The notes: a model not told the origin generated them from the letters alone. DNA of 64,000 nucleotides from Alcaligenes endophyticus (GCF_026344035.1 NZ_JAPKND010000007.1:124001-188000), one strand, 5' to 3'. Positions 10,488 through 20,209 are shown, counted from the first letter of the stretch. Numbers and translations are program-made.

Positions 10488-11152
10488 TGAGTAAAGCTTA
10501 TTCCGCAGTGGTGTTTGATTGGGACGGAACGGTGATGGACTCCACCCATTCTATTGCTACGGCGATTCAGTTGGCGGCGGCCGATATAGGTTTGGCTGTG
10601 CCTTCTTTGGAACAGGCTAGCTGGGTAATAGGTTTGTCCTTAGAAAGTGCGCTATACCGTGCTGTGCCTGATTTAGATGCTGAGCGCATGCCGTTATTTA
10701 TTCAGCGTTACCGCTTTCATTACTTTCAGCGTGATCCGCATTTGAAACTGTTCGATGGAATACTGCCTTTATTGGGTGAGCTAAAGCAGCAAGGTGCTTT
10801 GCTAGCAGTGGCTACGGGGAAAAGTCGGGAAGGGTTGAATCGGGTCTTGCAGCAGTCATCTTTGAGTCATCTTTTTGATAGCACCCGCTGCGCAGATGAG
10901 ACTCGCAGTAAACCTGATCCTGAAATGTTGCATCAAATTTTATTTGAGCTGAATTTGGACCCTGAGCAGGTCTTGATGGTGGGTGACACCGCTCACGACA
11001 TAGAGATGGCCAAACGTGCAAATATGGATAGTTTGGCAGTGACCTATGGTGCTCACGATTTATCTACGTTGGAGCAGGCCTCTCCCACTGTTCTGGTGCA
11101 CTCGGTCGGTGAGATGCGTCATTGGATATTGGGGCGTGTATTAGGGCGCTGA
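10487..11152 (+). CDS. HAD-IA family phosphatase (Gph-like)
   Basis: A 221-residue haloacid-dehalogenase superfamily hydrolase. Motif I is D11-W-D13-G-T near the N-terminus, motif II is the VATGKS segment, a conserved Lys lies in RSKPDPEM and motif IV is GDTAHDIEMA. The helical cap after motif I fits the phosphoglycolate phosphatase/pyrophosphatase-like subgroup; the true substrate is unknown. The GTG start overlaps the rluC TAG by one base, so translation is coupled. An rluC-HAD pairing is common in Burkholderiales. Confidence 0.88.
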   Translation: MSKAYSAVVFDWDGTVMDSTHSIATAIQLAAADIGLAVPSLEQASWVIGLSLESALYRAVPDLDAERMPLFIQRYRFHYFQRDPHLKLFDGILPLLGELKQQGALLAVATGKSREGLNRVLQQSSLSHLFDSTRCADETRSKPDPEMLHQILFELNLDPEQVLMVGDTAHDIEMAKRANMDSLAVTYGAHDLSTLEQASPTVLVHSVGEMRHWILGRVLGR

Positions 11153-11217
11153 ACTTTTTTTCTTGTGCTTGCTCCAAATAATTTTTACGACCGGCAATGC
11201 GGACATAAAGGACGAGC

Positions 11218-12165
11218 ATGTACAAATTCAAATCCAAGCCGGTGCTGCCATCGGACATTACCTCGGAGTCAGTATGGCTGGCACGGCGTCGTTATGTGCA
11301 GCAGGCAGTAGCTTTGGGCTTAATAAGTATGGCTGCGCCATACCAAGCCTGGGGGCAAGAGCGTAGCTGGTCGGTAGAAGAAAACACCCGCTGGCCTATC
11401 GATGAGCCACCTACGGCCGAAAAACATATCGTTAATTACAATAATTTTTATGAGTTCGGCTTAGGCAAAGAAGATCCGGCTCTTTATGCTGGTTCAATGC
11501 GTACTGATCCATGGGTGGTGCGTATCGATGGCGAGGTTGAGCGTCCGCTTGAGCTGGATATTGAGCAAATACGTAAACTGGCTCCCCTGGAAGAGCGCAT
11601 TTATCGTCTCCGTTGTGTTGAGGCATGGTCAATGGTGGTCCCATGGGTGGGCTTTTCGCTGTCGGTCTTACTCCGTCAGGTACAGCCTACCTCAAAAGCA
11701 AAATATGTACGCTTTGAAACGGTGGCCGATCATGCAAGTATGCGGGGCTTGCAGTCGCGAGTTCTGCAGTGGCCCTATGCGGAAGGCTTACGTATCGACG
11801 AGGCCATGCACCCTTTGACTATGCTGGTGTTGGGTTTATACGGTAAAGAGTTGCCTAATCAAAATGGTGCTCCTTTGCGTTTAATGGTGCCTTGGAAGTA
11901 CGGTTTCAAATCGGCGAAGTCATTGGTGCGGATTAGCTTTGTAGAAGAGCAGCCTGTCTCCAGTTGGATGGCAGTAGCGCCACAAGAGTACGGTTTTTTT
12001 GCTAACGTGAACCCCGATGTGGCGCACCCTCGTTGGAGCCAAGCAAGTGAGCGCAAAATAGGCTCGGGTATTTTTGCTGCGCGCCAAGCTACTTTACCTT
12101 TTAATGGTTATGCAGAGGATGTCGCTCATATGTACAGCAGTATGGACTTGCGGCGGTATTACTAA
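11218..12165 (+). CDS. msrP: Periplasmic methionine sulfoxide reductase catalytic subunit MsrP
   Basis: Molybdopterin enzyme (formerly YedY) that repairs oxidised methionines in envelope proteins. It has 315 residues. The N-terminus carries a Tat-like signal (ARRRYVQQAVALGL) leading to cleavage near AWGQ. The Mo-coordinating cysteine is C133 in LRCVEAW, within the sulfite-oxidase-type domain. RBS AAGGACGAG precedes the ATG. The stop TAA overlaps the msrQ ATG by one base, so the catalytic and membrane subunits form an operon. In E. coli msrPQ is induced by HOCl; no such control element is recognisable here. Confidence 0.95.
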   Translation: MYKFKSKPVLPSDITSESVWLARRRYVQQAVALGLISMAAPYQAWGQERSWSVEENTRWPIDEPPTAEKHIVNYNNFYEFGLGKEDPALYAGSMRTDPWVVRIDGEVERPLELDIEQIRKLAPLEERIYRLRCVEAWSMVVPWVGFSLSVLLRQVQPTSKAKYVRFETVADHASMRGLQSRVLQWPYAEGLRIDEAMHPLTMLVLGLYGKELPNQNGAPLRLMVPWKYGFKSAKSLVRISFVEEQPVSSWMAVAPQEYGFFANVNPDVAHPRWSQASERKIGSGIFAARQATLPFNGYAEDVAHMYSSMDLRRYY

Positions 12166-12788
12166 TGGCCACGCCTTTGGGAGGCACCGCCTTAAAGCGC
12201 TTGAAGTGTGGTTTTTTTATTGTTTGCTTATATCCCGTATGGCGCTGGTTTTATCTGGCGTGGACCGATAACTTAACAGCAAATCCGCCCGAATTCCTCA
12301 TTCGTTCTAGTGGCGTATGGTGCTTGGTATTGTTGTTCCTTAGTTTAAGCATTACGCCATTAAGGCATTTGACAGGACAGTCAGCACTGATACGCTTGCG
12401 TCGTATGGCTGGTTTGTTTAGCTTGTTTTATGGTCTGTTGCACACCGTTGCTTGGTCCCTTTGGGAGCAGGATTTATCCCTGTTGTTAATGTGGCAAGAC
12501 CTAATCCAGCGACCTTTTGTAACCGTTGGTGCCGTAGCGTTATTGTTCATGCTGCTGCTGGGGATAACCTCCACCCATGGCTGGATGCGTCGCTTGGGAC
12601 GAAATTGGCAACGCCTACATCGACTAGTGTATCTGGCGGCTATCTTAGCTTTATTGCATTTTTATTTGATGCGTTTAGGTAAAAATAATTTCTTAGATGT
12701 CTGGATCTACTCCGCCGTGTTGGCGGTGTTGTTTGGTATGCGGATTTGGTGGCGCTGGCAGCGTCATGCCTCAGCGCAACGAGAGTAA
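12165..12788 (+). CDS. msrQ: MsrQ, heme-binding membrane subunit
   Basis: Inner-membrane haem b protein (formerly YedZ) that passes electrons from the quinone pool or a flavin reductase to MsrP. It has 207 residues and about six hydrophobic helices, of the ferric-reductase-like fold. Histidines fall in helices as expected (GLLHTVAW, LHRLVYLAAILALLHF). It is translationally coupled to msrP. Its last 18 bases overlap the 3' end of the convergent amidase gene, so no terminator separates them. Confidence 0.93.
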   Translation: MATPLGGTALKRLKCGFFIVCLYPVWRWFYLAWTDNLTANPPEFLIRSSGVWCLVLLFLSLSITPLRHLTGQSALIRLRRMAGLFSLFYGLLHTVAWSLWEQDLSLLLMWQDLIQRPFVTVGAVALLFMLLLGITSTHGWMRRLGRNWQRLHRLVYLAAILALLHFYLMRLGKNNFLDVWIYSAVLAVLFGMRIWWRWQRHASAQRE

Positions 12789-13577
12789 AATAGCGAATGT
12801 TTCAGCGTCCATCACGCCGTCGTATAAGGCTGGACGATAATGCATCTGAAAGGCTCGGATGACATTCTGCGTGGCAGAGTCAAATTGGCCGCTATTCGTG
12901 ACCTCATATCCCGCTTGGGCAAGTAGCTGTTGTATCGTGGATGCGCTAGGAAGTGGCTCGTTTTTATAGTGGGCCTTCAGTGATTGCGCCATTTCCTCAT
13001 CGTACCAACGCCCCAAACCTGCGTCGGCCAGTATCGCCCACGGAAAAAGTGGGCCAGGGTCTACTTTTCGCTGGGGGGCTATATCACTATGGCCAATAAT
13101 ATTTTGGGGAAGTACCCCATGTTTAGCCGTCAATGTTTGGAGTAATTGACGGCTAACTTCGATTTGTTGTTGGCTATAGGGATCCCATTGTCCTGGGCCT
13201 ATTGGGCCCCGATTCACGATTTCTATGCCTATGGAGCCCGTATTAATATCTGTATTACCATACCAAGAGGAAGCCCCCGCATGCCAAGCACGACGATTTT
13301 CATCCACTAATCTATAGACTAAGGGTGGTGAGTGGTCGGTAATGAGGTAATGAGCACTCACTTTGTCACCGGTTAGGGTTCGCAGTGCGCGGGGGTAGGG
13401 GCTAGCGGTGTAATGAATAACGATATATCGGACGCGGCTACTTTGTGCTACTGCTTCATGGGTGTCCAGTATCTGTAAGCGAGGCGTCGTTTGACTGCAG
13501 GCGGCTGCCAGCAGACAGGCAGCTAAGCCTACACCACGCCACAGTGGGCGCATCGTTTCTATATGACTGAACCACAT
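12771..13577 (-). CDS. amiD: N-acetylmuramoyl-L-alanine amidase, lipoprotein (AmiD-like)
   Basis: Zinc amidase that removes stem peptides from muropeptides. It has 268 residues. The N-terminus is a lipoprotein signal with lipobox LAAAC (lipidated Cys at 27), so it should sit in the outer membrane facing the periplasm. The Amidase_2 domain spans about 50-195 with zinc-ligand contexts VIHYTASP and IGHSDIAPQRKVDPG. A C-terminal peptidoglycan-binding domain follows (about 200-268). The start at 13577 has AAGG upstream; a second Met at residue 9 would also leave a full signal. AmiD is favoured over cytoplasmic AmpD by the lipobox and extra domain. Confidence 0.92.
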   Translation of the reverse strand: MWFSHIETMRPLWRGVGLAACLLAAACSQTTPRLQILDTHEAVAQSSRVRYIVIHYTASPYPRALRTLTGDKVSAHYLITDHSPPLVYRLVDENRRAWHAGASSWYGNTDINTGSIGIEIVNRGPIGPGQWDPYSQQQIEVSRQLLQTLTAKHGVLPQNIIGHSDIAPQRKVDPGPLFPWAILADAGLGRWYDEEMAQSLKAHYKNEPLPSASTIQQLLAQAGYEVTNSGQFDSATQNVIRAFQMHYRPALYDGVMDAETFAILLSLR

Positions 13578-13594
13578 AAAATAACCTTAAGCGC

Positions 13595-14317
13595 TTAAGC
13601 CTTAGCTAAAAACAAGAAGATGCAAGGTACTTTGTCCAGCGCAGGGGGGCTCGCTTGACGCCATTTTTGGATAGTTTGAGTGCGTATCCACTCTTGTGCG
13701 CCCGTTAAATCGCGTGCTATGCATAAACGGGTGTCAGGATGAAGTTGTTGGCACAGTGCGGTATACATGCCAGGGTTGCGGTAGGGGGTTTCTATTAGAA
13801 TCTGTGTTTGTTTGAGTTGTTTCGATTGCAGCTCCCAGGCTTTTAACTGTTTGCTGCGAGCGCCGCTCTCGACAGGAGCATAGCCATGAAAGGTAAATTG
13901 CTGCCCCTCTAAGCCGCTTGCCATCAGGCTGAGTAAAATCGATGATGGCCCCACGTGAGGCTTTACAGGAATACCTAGTTGGTGCGCCATAGCTACTGCA
14001 ATGGAACCTGGGTCAGCGACAGCTGGGCAGCCGGCTTCAGATACTAAGCCTATATCCTCCCCGTTGAGGGCGGTTTGTAACCAGCTACGTAGCTCTGTGT
14101 CTGGCGTGCCACGCTTGTCGAGGGTGTGAATGGTTATGTCTTGCAGTGGATGCGCAGTTTCTATTTGCTTCAAAAAAGCCCGAGCTGTTTTAGCGTTTTC
14201 AGCAATGTAGGTGGTTAAGCCCGCCGCCAGCTGTTGTACCGAGTGGGGTAGCCAAAATGTGCTACTAACAGGGCTGAGCGATACCGGAATAAGGTGTAAA
14301 GTGCCTTTGGATGACAT
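13595..14317 (-). CDS. RsmI-like SAM-dependent methyltransferase (tetrapyrrole-methylase fold)
   Basis: A 240-residue protein of the RsmI/tetrapyrrole methylase superfamily: N-terminal LHLIPVSLS strand, the GLVSEAGCPAVADPG loop and the GPSSILLSLMASGL motif that bind S-adenosylmethionine. It is shorter than canonical RsmI (about 285) and lacks the usual RsmI N-terminus, so it is better treated as a paralogue whose RNA target is unproven. It lies 15 bases downstream of maf on the same strand, an arrangement common in Burkholderiales. Confidence 0.8.
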   Translation of the reverse strand: MSSKGTLHLIPVSLSPVSSTFWLPHSVQQLAAGLTTYIAENAKTARAFLKQIETAHPLQDITIHTLDKRGTPDTELRSWLQTALNGEDIGLVSEAGCPAVADPGSIAVAMAHQLGIPVKPHVGPSSILLSLMASGLEGQQFTFHGYAPVESGARSKQLKAWELQSKQLKQTQILIETPYRNPGMYTALCQQLHPDTRLCIARDLTGAQEWIRTQTIQKWRQASPPALDKVPCIFLFLAKA

Positions 14318-14332
14318 GGGAACTCCAGGAGC

Positions 14333-14920
14333 TTAAGAGGCAAGACTAGGTTGCAGAGGGTTAATGCCCAGTTGGCGCAGCATGTTGCATAAGCTAATTA
14401 AAGGTAGACCAATTATGGCGGTGGGGTCGTCAGATCGCATGCTTTGCATGAGCGCAATACCTAAACTTTCTGCCTTGGCGCTGCCAGCAGTGTCATAGGC
14501 TTGCTCACAATGTAGGTAATATTCAATTTCAGCCAGGCTTAATTCATGGAAATGACAATAAGTAACAACATCATCGCGCAAGGTGGTTGTGGTATTCATG
14601 ACACAAATGGCGCTATGAAACTCAACCTCCTGCCCGCTTAGGGCTTGTAGTTGCGCTACAGCTGCCGAGTGATTGCCTGGTTTACCTATAATATGCCCAG
14701 CATAGGTGGCGACTTGATCTGAGCCTATGACTACGCTGTCCGGGTGTAAGGATATGATTTTTTTCGCTTTTTCTTCGGCCAGTCGTAAGGCCATAGCGTG
14801 CGGGGCCTCGCCCGGTTGGGGGCTTTCGTCGATATCTGGGGATACGCAGGTGAAAGGAAGGCGTAAACGGGTTAACATGTCACGGCGATAACGTGAACCT
14901 GATGCTAGTATGAGACGCAT
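14333..14920 (-). CDS. maf: Maf family nucleotide pyrophosphatase (YceF-type)
   Basis: House-cleaning pyrophosphatase that hydrolyses modified nucleoside triphosphates; the YceF subgroup prefers 7-methyl-GTP. It has 195 residues starting MRLILASGSRYRR, the Maf signature, with SDQVATY holding the catalytic-base Asp (D68) and FHSAICV downstream. It is divergent from yceD-rpmF-plsX, the same neighbourhood as E. coli yceF, which supports the YceF rather than YhdE assignment. Confidence 0.9.
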   Translation of the reverse strand: MRLILASGSRYRRDMLTRLRLPFTCVSPDIDESPQPGEAPHAMALRLAEEKAKKIISLHPDSVVIGSDQVATYAGHIIGKPGNHSAAVAQLQALSGQEVEFHSAICVMNTTTTLRDDVVTYCHFHELSLAEIEYYLHCEQAYDTAGSAKAESLGIALMQSMRSDDPTAIIGLPLISLCNMLRQLGINPLQPSLAS

Positions 14921-14944
14921 GCTTGTAAAATTGGCCTATGTTGT

Positions 14945-14974
14945 TTGACTGGCTTGTTCCAGACACGTTATTAT
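14945..14974 (+). promoter_or_regulatory. Candidate sigma-70 promoter of the yceD-rpmF-plsX-fab cluster
   Basis: TTGACT (14945-14950) and TATTAT (14969-14974) are separated by 18 bases, each one mismatch from consensus. Transcription from here gives a leader of about 205 bases before yceD. That A/T-rich leader contains no gene I can support. Confidence 0.45.
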
Positions 14975-15187
14975 CTAATGTTTTCTTCATTACTGGAATG
15001 ATCGTTGGCAGCCTTGGTGTTTTGTTACTGAAAGACAGATGGCTTGAAAGGTGTACGCTTTAAAGAAATAAAGAGGTTATCTAGAAAGCTTAAAGTTGTA
15101 TGTTTTAAGTTTTTTGGTTTTTTCTTTTGGTTTACGGTTCTTGCTAATTTGAAGCATTAACAATTAAATAGGCAGCTTAAGTTTTCC

Positions 15188-15691
15188 ATGACTACGAAAC
15201 AGTATATCGACACGTTAAACTTGTCCGGCGGCCCTCAGTTCGTCGAAGGTCAGGTTTTGAGTGGCGAGCTCACGCGTTTGGTTCAAGATTTTCCTGCGCA
15301 GGGAGATTCAGCGATTCAATGGTCGCTTTCTGCCAGCATAGATCACGTTAATCGACGTGTGCTTGAGGTACGTGCTCAGGGGTCGGTCGTGCTGGAGTGC
15401 CAGCGTTGTATGAAGCCTTTTGTTTGGCCTGTAGATATTTCCAATATGGTGGAAGTGGTTACAGACGAAGCCCAACTAGAGGATGATGGCGACGCAGATG
15501 GTCCAGATCGAATACTTTGTAACGGTCGGCTGGACGCTCTGGGTCTGGTGGAAGACGAGCTCATCTTGAGCATACCGTATGTGCCTATGCATGATGTCTG
15601 TCCAGACACCCTTGAGCTTTCCACCGGAGAGCCCATGCCGGAGTCTAGGCCGTCACCTTTTGCAGTACTAGGTGAGCTTAAGAAGTCTTGA
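15188..15691 (+). CDS. yceD: YceD/DUF177 protein
   Basis: A 167-residue DUF177 protein with the conserved LECQRCMKPF segment (C71, C74) and an acidic C-terminal half. The family is almost always encoded before rpmF; work in plants and bacteria links it to 23S rRNA accumulation, but the mechanism is not settled. ATG at 15188 has only a weak ribosome-binding site. First gene of the cluster. Confidence 0.92.
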   Translation: MTTKQYIDTLNLSGGPQFVEGQVLSGELTRLVQDFPAQGDSAIQWSLSASIDHVNRRVLEVRAQGSVVLECQRCMKPFVWPVDISNMVEVVTDEAQLEDDGDADGPDRILCNGRLDALGLVEDELILSIPYVPMHDVCPDTLELSTGEPMPESRPSPFAVLGELKKS

Positions 15692-15758
15692 TTATTTATT
15701 AGTATTTACTTAATTATTTAGGCTGCCTCATATTGAGGAGTCTTACACAGGAGTCATC

Positions 15759-15941
15759 ATGGCCGTTCAGCAGAACAAAAAGAGTCCTTCTCGTCGCGGT
15801 ATGCGTCGTTCGCACGACGCTCTGGTTGCCACGTTCACAGCAGTAGAACCAACTACTGGTGAGCGTCATCTGCGTCACCACATCAGCCCAGAAGGCGTTT
15901 ATCGTGGTCGTAAAGTGCTGAAAACAAAGAACGACGAATAA
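15759..15941 (+). CDS. rpmF: 50S ribosomal protein L32
   Basis: A 60-residue basic protein, [20 protein letters not shown] at the start, the full L32 length. It lacks the four zinc-binding cysteines found in some L32 versions, so it is the zinc-independent form. Strong RBS (CAGGAG) precedes the ATG. It lies between yceD and plsX as in most proteobacteria, linking ribosome and lipid synthesis transcriptionally. Confidence 0.97.
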   Translation: MAVQQNKKSPSRRGMRRSHDALVATFTAVEPTTGERHLRHHISPEGVYRGRKVLKTKNDE

Positions 15942-15983
15942 TCGCCTACTTTGTTTATGCAAGCAACATAGGTTGCATGCTTG

Positions 15984-17063
15984 ATGTCACAACAAAAAAT
16001 ACGTATTGCCATCGACTGTATGGGCGGGGATGTCGGCTTGCCGGTCACCGTTCCTGCAGCGCTGCTTTTCGCTAAGCAGTTTCCAGATGTGCGCTGTTTG
16101 CTGGTGGGCGACGCTCAGGCTATCGCTCAGGCTTTGCGTGCGCACGGCAGTATCGATGCTTCCTGGTATGAAATCCTGCATGCCTCCGAGGTGGTCACCA
16201 TGGCCGACTCGGTGGAGGTGGCATTGCGTCGTAAAAAAGACTCATCCATGCGCGTTGCAGCTCAAGCCGTCAAAGATGGCGTGGCGGATGCCTGCGTGTC
16301 TGCCGGAAACACGGGCGCATGGATGGCGATTACCCGCTATGTGTTGAAAACCCTAGATGGTATCGACCGTCCGGCTATTGCGACCTCTATCCCTAACCAA
16401 AAGGGCGGGGCGACCACGATGCTCGATTTAGGGGCGAACGTGGACTGTACAGCTGAGCACTTATTGCAGTTTGCCATAATGGGAAGTGCCTTAGCGGGAA
16501 TCGTCGATCGTATTGAAAGGCCTACTGTAGGTTTACTTAATATTGGTGAAGAACTCATTAAAGGGAACGAAACGGTAAAACAAGCGGCCGAACTATTACG
16601 CAATAGCGGATTGAACTTTTACGGCAACGTAGAGGGCGACGATATTTGTAAGGGCACCGTTAACGTGGTGGTGTGTGATGGTTTTGTCGGTAATGTGGTG
16701 CTTAAGTCTATGGAAGGACTGGCCAAAATGATCGCTAACATGATGCGTGATGAGTTCACTCGTGACGCCTTGAGCATGGCGGCGGGTCTGGTGGCCAAGC
16801 CTATACTGAATCGCTTTCGTGACCGAGTCGATAACCGTAGGCATAATGGTGCCGCTCTTTTAGGTTTGCGCGGTATAGTCATTAAAAGCCATGGCTCGGC
16901 AGACGCGTATGCTTTTGGCTACGCTTTGCAACGCGCTCGAGGTGCAGTACAAAACGGTTTGTTAGAAGGGACAACGCGAGCCATCGATCATCTGCGGGCT
17001 AGCCTGCGCGAGGCCGCCCTACAAGAAAACGATAGTAAGCCTCAGTCTGAGTCTGGCTCCTGA
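15984..17063 (+). CDS. plsX: Phosphate acyltransferase PlsX
   Basis: Makes acyl-phosphate from acyl-ACP for the PlsY route to lysophosphatidic acid; peripheral membrane enzyme. It has 359 residues starting at the ATG at 15984. A TTG directly before it is ignored. The [12 protein letters not shown]-terminus, SAGNTGA and the LLNIGEE segment are family signatures. The C-terminal tail after about residue 345 is polar and Glu/Ser-rich. Confidence 0.95.
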   Translation: MSQQKIRIAIDCMGGDVGLPVTVPAALLFAKQFPDVRCLLVGDAQAIAQALRAHGSIDASWYEILHASEVVTMADSVEVALRRKKDSSMRVAAQAVKDGVADACVSAGNTGAWMAITRYVLKTLDGIDRPAIATSIPNQKGGATTMLDLGANVDCTAEHLLQFAIMGSALAGIVDRIERPTVGLLNIGEELIKGNETVKQAAELLRNSGLNFYGNVEGDDICKGTVNVVVCDGFVGNVVLKSMEGLAKMIANMMRDEFTRDALSMAAGLVAKPILNRFRDRVDNRRHNGAALLGLRGIVIKSHGSADAYAFGYALQRARGAVQNGLLEGTTRAIDHLRASLREAALQENDSKPQSESGS

Positions 17064-17089
17064 GATACGCGTCAATTGGAATAAGAAAA

Positions 17090-18067
17090 ATGTCGATATT
17101 TGCCAAAATTGTCGGGACAGGCGGCTATTTGCCTCCTCGGGTAGTAAGCAATGATGAGCTGGCTGCAGAGTTGGCTCAGCGAGGCATAGAAACCTCTGAC
17201 CAATGGATCGTTGAGCGTACAGGTATACGCCAGCGTCATTTGGCAGCCGAGGGGGTAAAAACTAGTACCTTGGCCACTCAGGCCGCTCAGCAAGCGCTGG
17301 AAGATGCTGGAGTGTCGGCCCAAGATCTAGACCTGATTATCGTCGCAACCTCTACGCCAGATTATGTGTTCCCCAGTACGGCCTGCTTAGTACAGGCGCA
17401 GTTAGGTAATGTGGGTGCTGCTGCATTTGATGTGCAGGCTGTGTGCAGTGGTTTTGTGTATGCCTTAAGCACAGCAGACGCCATGGTGCGAGCAGGTCGA
17501 GCAAAAAAAGCGTTAGTGATTGGTGCGGAAGTGTTTTCCAGCATTCTTGACTGGTCTGATCGTGCTACCTGTGTCTTGTTCGGTGATGGCGCAGGCGCGG
17601 TGGTGTTAAGTGCTGAGTCCGAACCGGGTATATTAGCGGCACAACTTAATGCTGATGGCAGTCAGATGGGAATTTTATGTGCTAAAGGTAATGTGTCGCA
17701 CGGCCAGGTAGTAGGGGATCCGTTCTTGCGCATGGATGGTCAGGCCGTCTTTAAACTGGCGGTGACATCTCTGGCAGCCTCGGCGCATCAAGTCTGTGAA
17801 CAAGCAGGAGTGCAGCTGAGCGACATCGATTGGATGGTGCCTCATCAAGCCAATGTGCGTATATTGAATTTCCTGAGTCGCAAGCTAGGCGTGGCCTCCG
17901 AAAAAGTGGTCATTACCCTAGATCAACACGCCAACACGTCCGCAGCTAGTGTGCCTTTAGCGTTAAACGTGGCGCGCCGAGACGGGCGTATCAAGGCAGG
18001 CGATCTGACCCTGTTGCAAGGTGTTGGTGGTGGTTTTACTTGGGGTTCAATACTAGTACGCAGCTAA
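17090..18067 (+). CDS. fabH: Beta-ketoacyl-ACP synthase III
   Basis: Starts fatty acid synthesis by condensing acetyl-CoA with malonyl-ACP. It has 325 residues. The catalytic triad is visible: C119 (DVQAVCSG), H252 (VPHQANVRI) and N282 (HANTSAAS), plus the [11 protein letters not shown]-terminus. It lies 26 bases after plsX. Confidence 0.97.
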   Translation: MSIFAKIVGTGGYLPPRVVSNDELAAELAQRGIETSDQWIVERTGIRQRHLAAEGVKTSTLATQAAQQALEDAGVSAQDLDLIIVATSTPDYVFPSTACLVQAQLGNVGAAAFDVQAVCSGFVYALSTADAMVRAGRAKKALVIGAEVFSSILDWSDRATCVLFGDGAGAVVLSAESEPGILAAQLNADGSQMGILCAKGNVSHGQVVGDPFLRMDGQAVFKLAVTSLAASAHQVCEQAGVQLSDIDWMVPHQANVRILNFLSRKLGVASEKVVITLDQHANTSAASVPLALNVARRDGRIKAGDLTLLQGVGGGFTWGSILVRS

Positions 18068-18108
18068 AGCGTAGTGGTTTGCACCTTCATTTCATACGAG
18101 AATTTCAG

Positions 18109-19044
18109 ATGAAAATTGCGTTTGTCTTTCCCGGACAGGGTTCGCAGTCGGTAGGCATGCTCGATGCGTGGGCTGATGTAGCAGCAGTACGTGACACAGT
18201 CGCTCAGGCAAGTTCTGCTTTAGGACAGGATCTCGCTACCTTGATGACTCAAGGGCCAGCGGAAGAATTAAATTTGACGACCAACACCCAGCCGGTGATG
18301 CTAACGGCCTCAGTGGCGATGTATCGCGCTTGGCTTGCCGCCGGAGGGCAGCAACCTGCTTTAATGGCAGGTCATAGCTTGGGTGAGTACTCGGCTCTTA
18401 CGGCAGCGGGTGCATTGTCTCTTGACGATGCAGTACCTTTGGTGCGTGTACGCGCTGATGCCATGCAAGCAGCGGTTCCCGTAGGGCAGGGTACTATGGC
18501 TGCCATATTGGGGCTGTCTGATGACCAAGTGCGTGATGTGTGTGTGCAAGCCGCACAAGGACAGACAGTAGAGGCGGTAAATTTTAACGCTCCCGAGCAA
18601 GTGGTTATTGCCGGTGATGTGGATGCAGTTAATCGAGCTTGCCAGTTAGCTAAAGAGGCGGGCGCTAAGCGCGCCTTGGTACTGGCAGTATCGGCGCCGT
18701 TCCATTCCAGCCTATTAAAGCCGGCCGCCACAGTGTTGCAACATGCGCTAGCTAAAATTGTCCTGCAAAATCCTACTATTCCGGTAATCAATAATGTGGA
18801 TGTGCTAAGCCCTGCACAGCCTGACGAGATCAAGGCGGCCTTAGTGAGACAAGCGTGGCATGCAGTGCGTTGGGTAGAAACCATACAAGCGATGAAGGCA
18901 CAAGGCGTGACACACGTCGTAGAATGTGGTCCAGGTAAAGTGTTAAGTGGTCTTATCAAACGTATAGATCGTGAACTCACTGCTATTTCAATTACTGATC
19001 CGGCTTCTATGCAGGTAGCGCTGGACACCTTAAGGGTTGCCTAA
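18109..19044 (+). CDS. fabD: Malonyl-CoA:ACP transacylase
   Basis: Transfers malonyl from CoA to ACP. It has 311 residues from the ATG at 18109. An upstream in-frame ATG at 18040 overlaps fabH and adds a non-conserved tail, so it is rejected. FVFPGQGSQSVG opens the protein, the nucleophile is S90 in GHSLGEYSAL and the catalytic His is H199 (APFHSSLL). It abuts fabG directly. Confidence 0.96.
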   Translation: MKIAFVFPGQGSQSVGMLDAWADVAAVRDTVAQASSALGQDLATLMTQGPAEELNLTTNTQPVMLTASVAMYRAWLAAGGQQPALMAGHSLGEYSALTAAGALSLDDAVPLVRVRADAMQAAVPVGQGTMAAILGLSDDQVRDVCVQAAQGQTVEAVNFNAPEQVVIAGDVDAVNRACQLAKEAGAKRALVLAVSAPFHSSLLKPAATVLQHALAKIVLQNPTIPVINNVDVLSPAQPDEIKAALVRQAWHAVRWVETIQAMKAQGVTHVVECGPGKVLSGLIKRIDRELTAISITDPASMQVALDTLRVA

Positions 19045-19788
19045 ATGCAAGATTTAAGTCTAAGCGGGAAAACCGCATTGGTAACGGGCGCATCGCGCGG
19101 CATCGGGCAAGCGATTGCTCTAGAACTCATGGCTCGCGGCGCTAAAGTCATCGGTACCGCCACGTCCGAAAGTGGTGCTCAGGCGATTTCAGCACGTTTA
19201 AACCAGCAGGGCAGCCATGGTGCGGTGCTAAACGTGGATGATGCACAAGCTTGCGAGGCGCTGGTGCAAGAACTCGCAGGTGATAACGGCGGGCCTCATA
19301 TTTTGGTCAATAATGCCGGTATTACGCGTGATAATCTGCTTATGCGTTTAAAAGACGAAGACTGGGACAGTGTTATTGAGACGAATCTTAGTGCTGTGTT
19401 TAGGTTGTCTCGTGCGGTTGTACGCCCCATGATGAAGGCTCGTTGGGGGCGTATTATTAATATCACTTCCGTCGTGGGCGAAAGCGGTAACCCCGGACAA
19501 AGTAACTATGCTGCAGCTAAAGCTGGGGTAGCGGGTATGAGTCGAGCCTTGGCGCGTGAGCTCGGTAGTCGTAATATTACGGTAAACTGCGTAGCGCCTG
19601 GTTTTATTGACACTGACATGACTCGTGCTTTGAGTGAAAGCCAAACTACGGCCTTGTTGGCACAAATTCCTTTGGGACGCCTAGGCGCTGCCCAAGACGT
19701 TGCGAATGCCGTAGCCTTTTTGGCTGGGCCGCAAGCAGAGTATATTACGGGTAATACTATCCATGTAAATGGTGGAATGTACATGTAA
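19045..19788 (+). CDS. fabG: 3-oxoacyl-ACP reductase
   Basis: NADPH-dependent short-chain reductase for the first reduction step of elongation. It has 247 residues: TGASRGIG cofactor loop (14-21), NNAG (89-92) and the Ser-Tyr-Lys triad S142, Y155, K159. Its ATG follows the fabD stop with no gap. The C-terminus ITGNTIHVNGGMYM is typical. Confidence 0.97.
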   Translation: MQDLSLSGKTALVTGASRGIGQAIALELMARGAKVIGTATSESGAQAISARLNQQGSHGAVLNVDDAQACEALVQELAGDNGGPHILVNNAGITRDNLLMRLKDEDWDSVIETNLSAVFRLSRAVVRPMMKARWGRIINITSVVGESGNPGQSNYAAAKAGVAGMSRALARELGSRNITVNCVAPGFIDTDMTRALSESQTTALLAQIPLGRLGAAQDVANAVAFLAGPQAEYITGNTIHVNGGMYM

Positions 19789-19969
19789 GTACTTGGCTAT
19801 AAGCCGAGATCAGGTAAAATTACGAAATTAGTGGGGCTGATTGGTAGGGATTGAACGCTCTTGAAGATTAATCCTCATCAAGCATGCTGTTTTTAGTCAT
19901 GGTTCATCAAATTTTTGTTTTGATTGACCGATATTTCGCGGGAATTATTCCGCAACTTGGAGAATCTGC

Positions 19970-20209
19970 ATGGAAAGCATCGAACAGCGCGTCAAGAAGA
20001 TCGTCGCTGAACAACTTGGCGTTAACGAAGCCGAGATCAAAAACGAATCTTCTTTTCTCGACGACCTCGGTGCCGATTCGCTCGACATGGTCGAGCTCGT
20101 GATGGCGCTCGAAGACGAATTCGAAACTGAGATCCCCGACGAGGAAGCTGAGAAAATCACGACGGTCCAGCAAGCTGTAGAGTACATTAACTCCAACAGC
20201 AAGCAGTAA
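19970..20209 (+). CDS. acpP: Acyl carrier protein
   Basis: A 79-residue acidic carrier with the phosphopantetheine serine S37 in [15 protein letters not shown]. Codons are visibly more C/G-ending than in neighbouring genes, as expected for a highly expressed protein. A 181-base gap after fabG suggests its own promoter; a small hairpin, GCGG/CCGC at 19938-19953, precedes the GGAG ribosome-binding site. Confidence 0.98.
   Translation: MESIEQRVKKIVAEQLGVNEAEIKNESSFLDDLGADSLDMVELVMALEDEFETEIPDEEAEKITTVQQAVEYINSNSKQ

Noticed and set aside
13586-13599. Palindrome CTTAAGCGCTTAAG between the amidase and RsmI-like genes
   Set aside because: It overlaps the stop codon of the RsmI-like gene and the ribosome-binding site of the amidase, has no T run, and A/T-rich palindromes of this length are expected by chance.
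19884-20102. 72-codon frame and antisense frames around acpP
   Set aside because: Shadows of acpP and its leader; acpP itself has the correct family sequence and ribosome-binding site.
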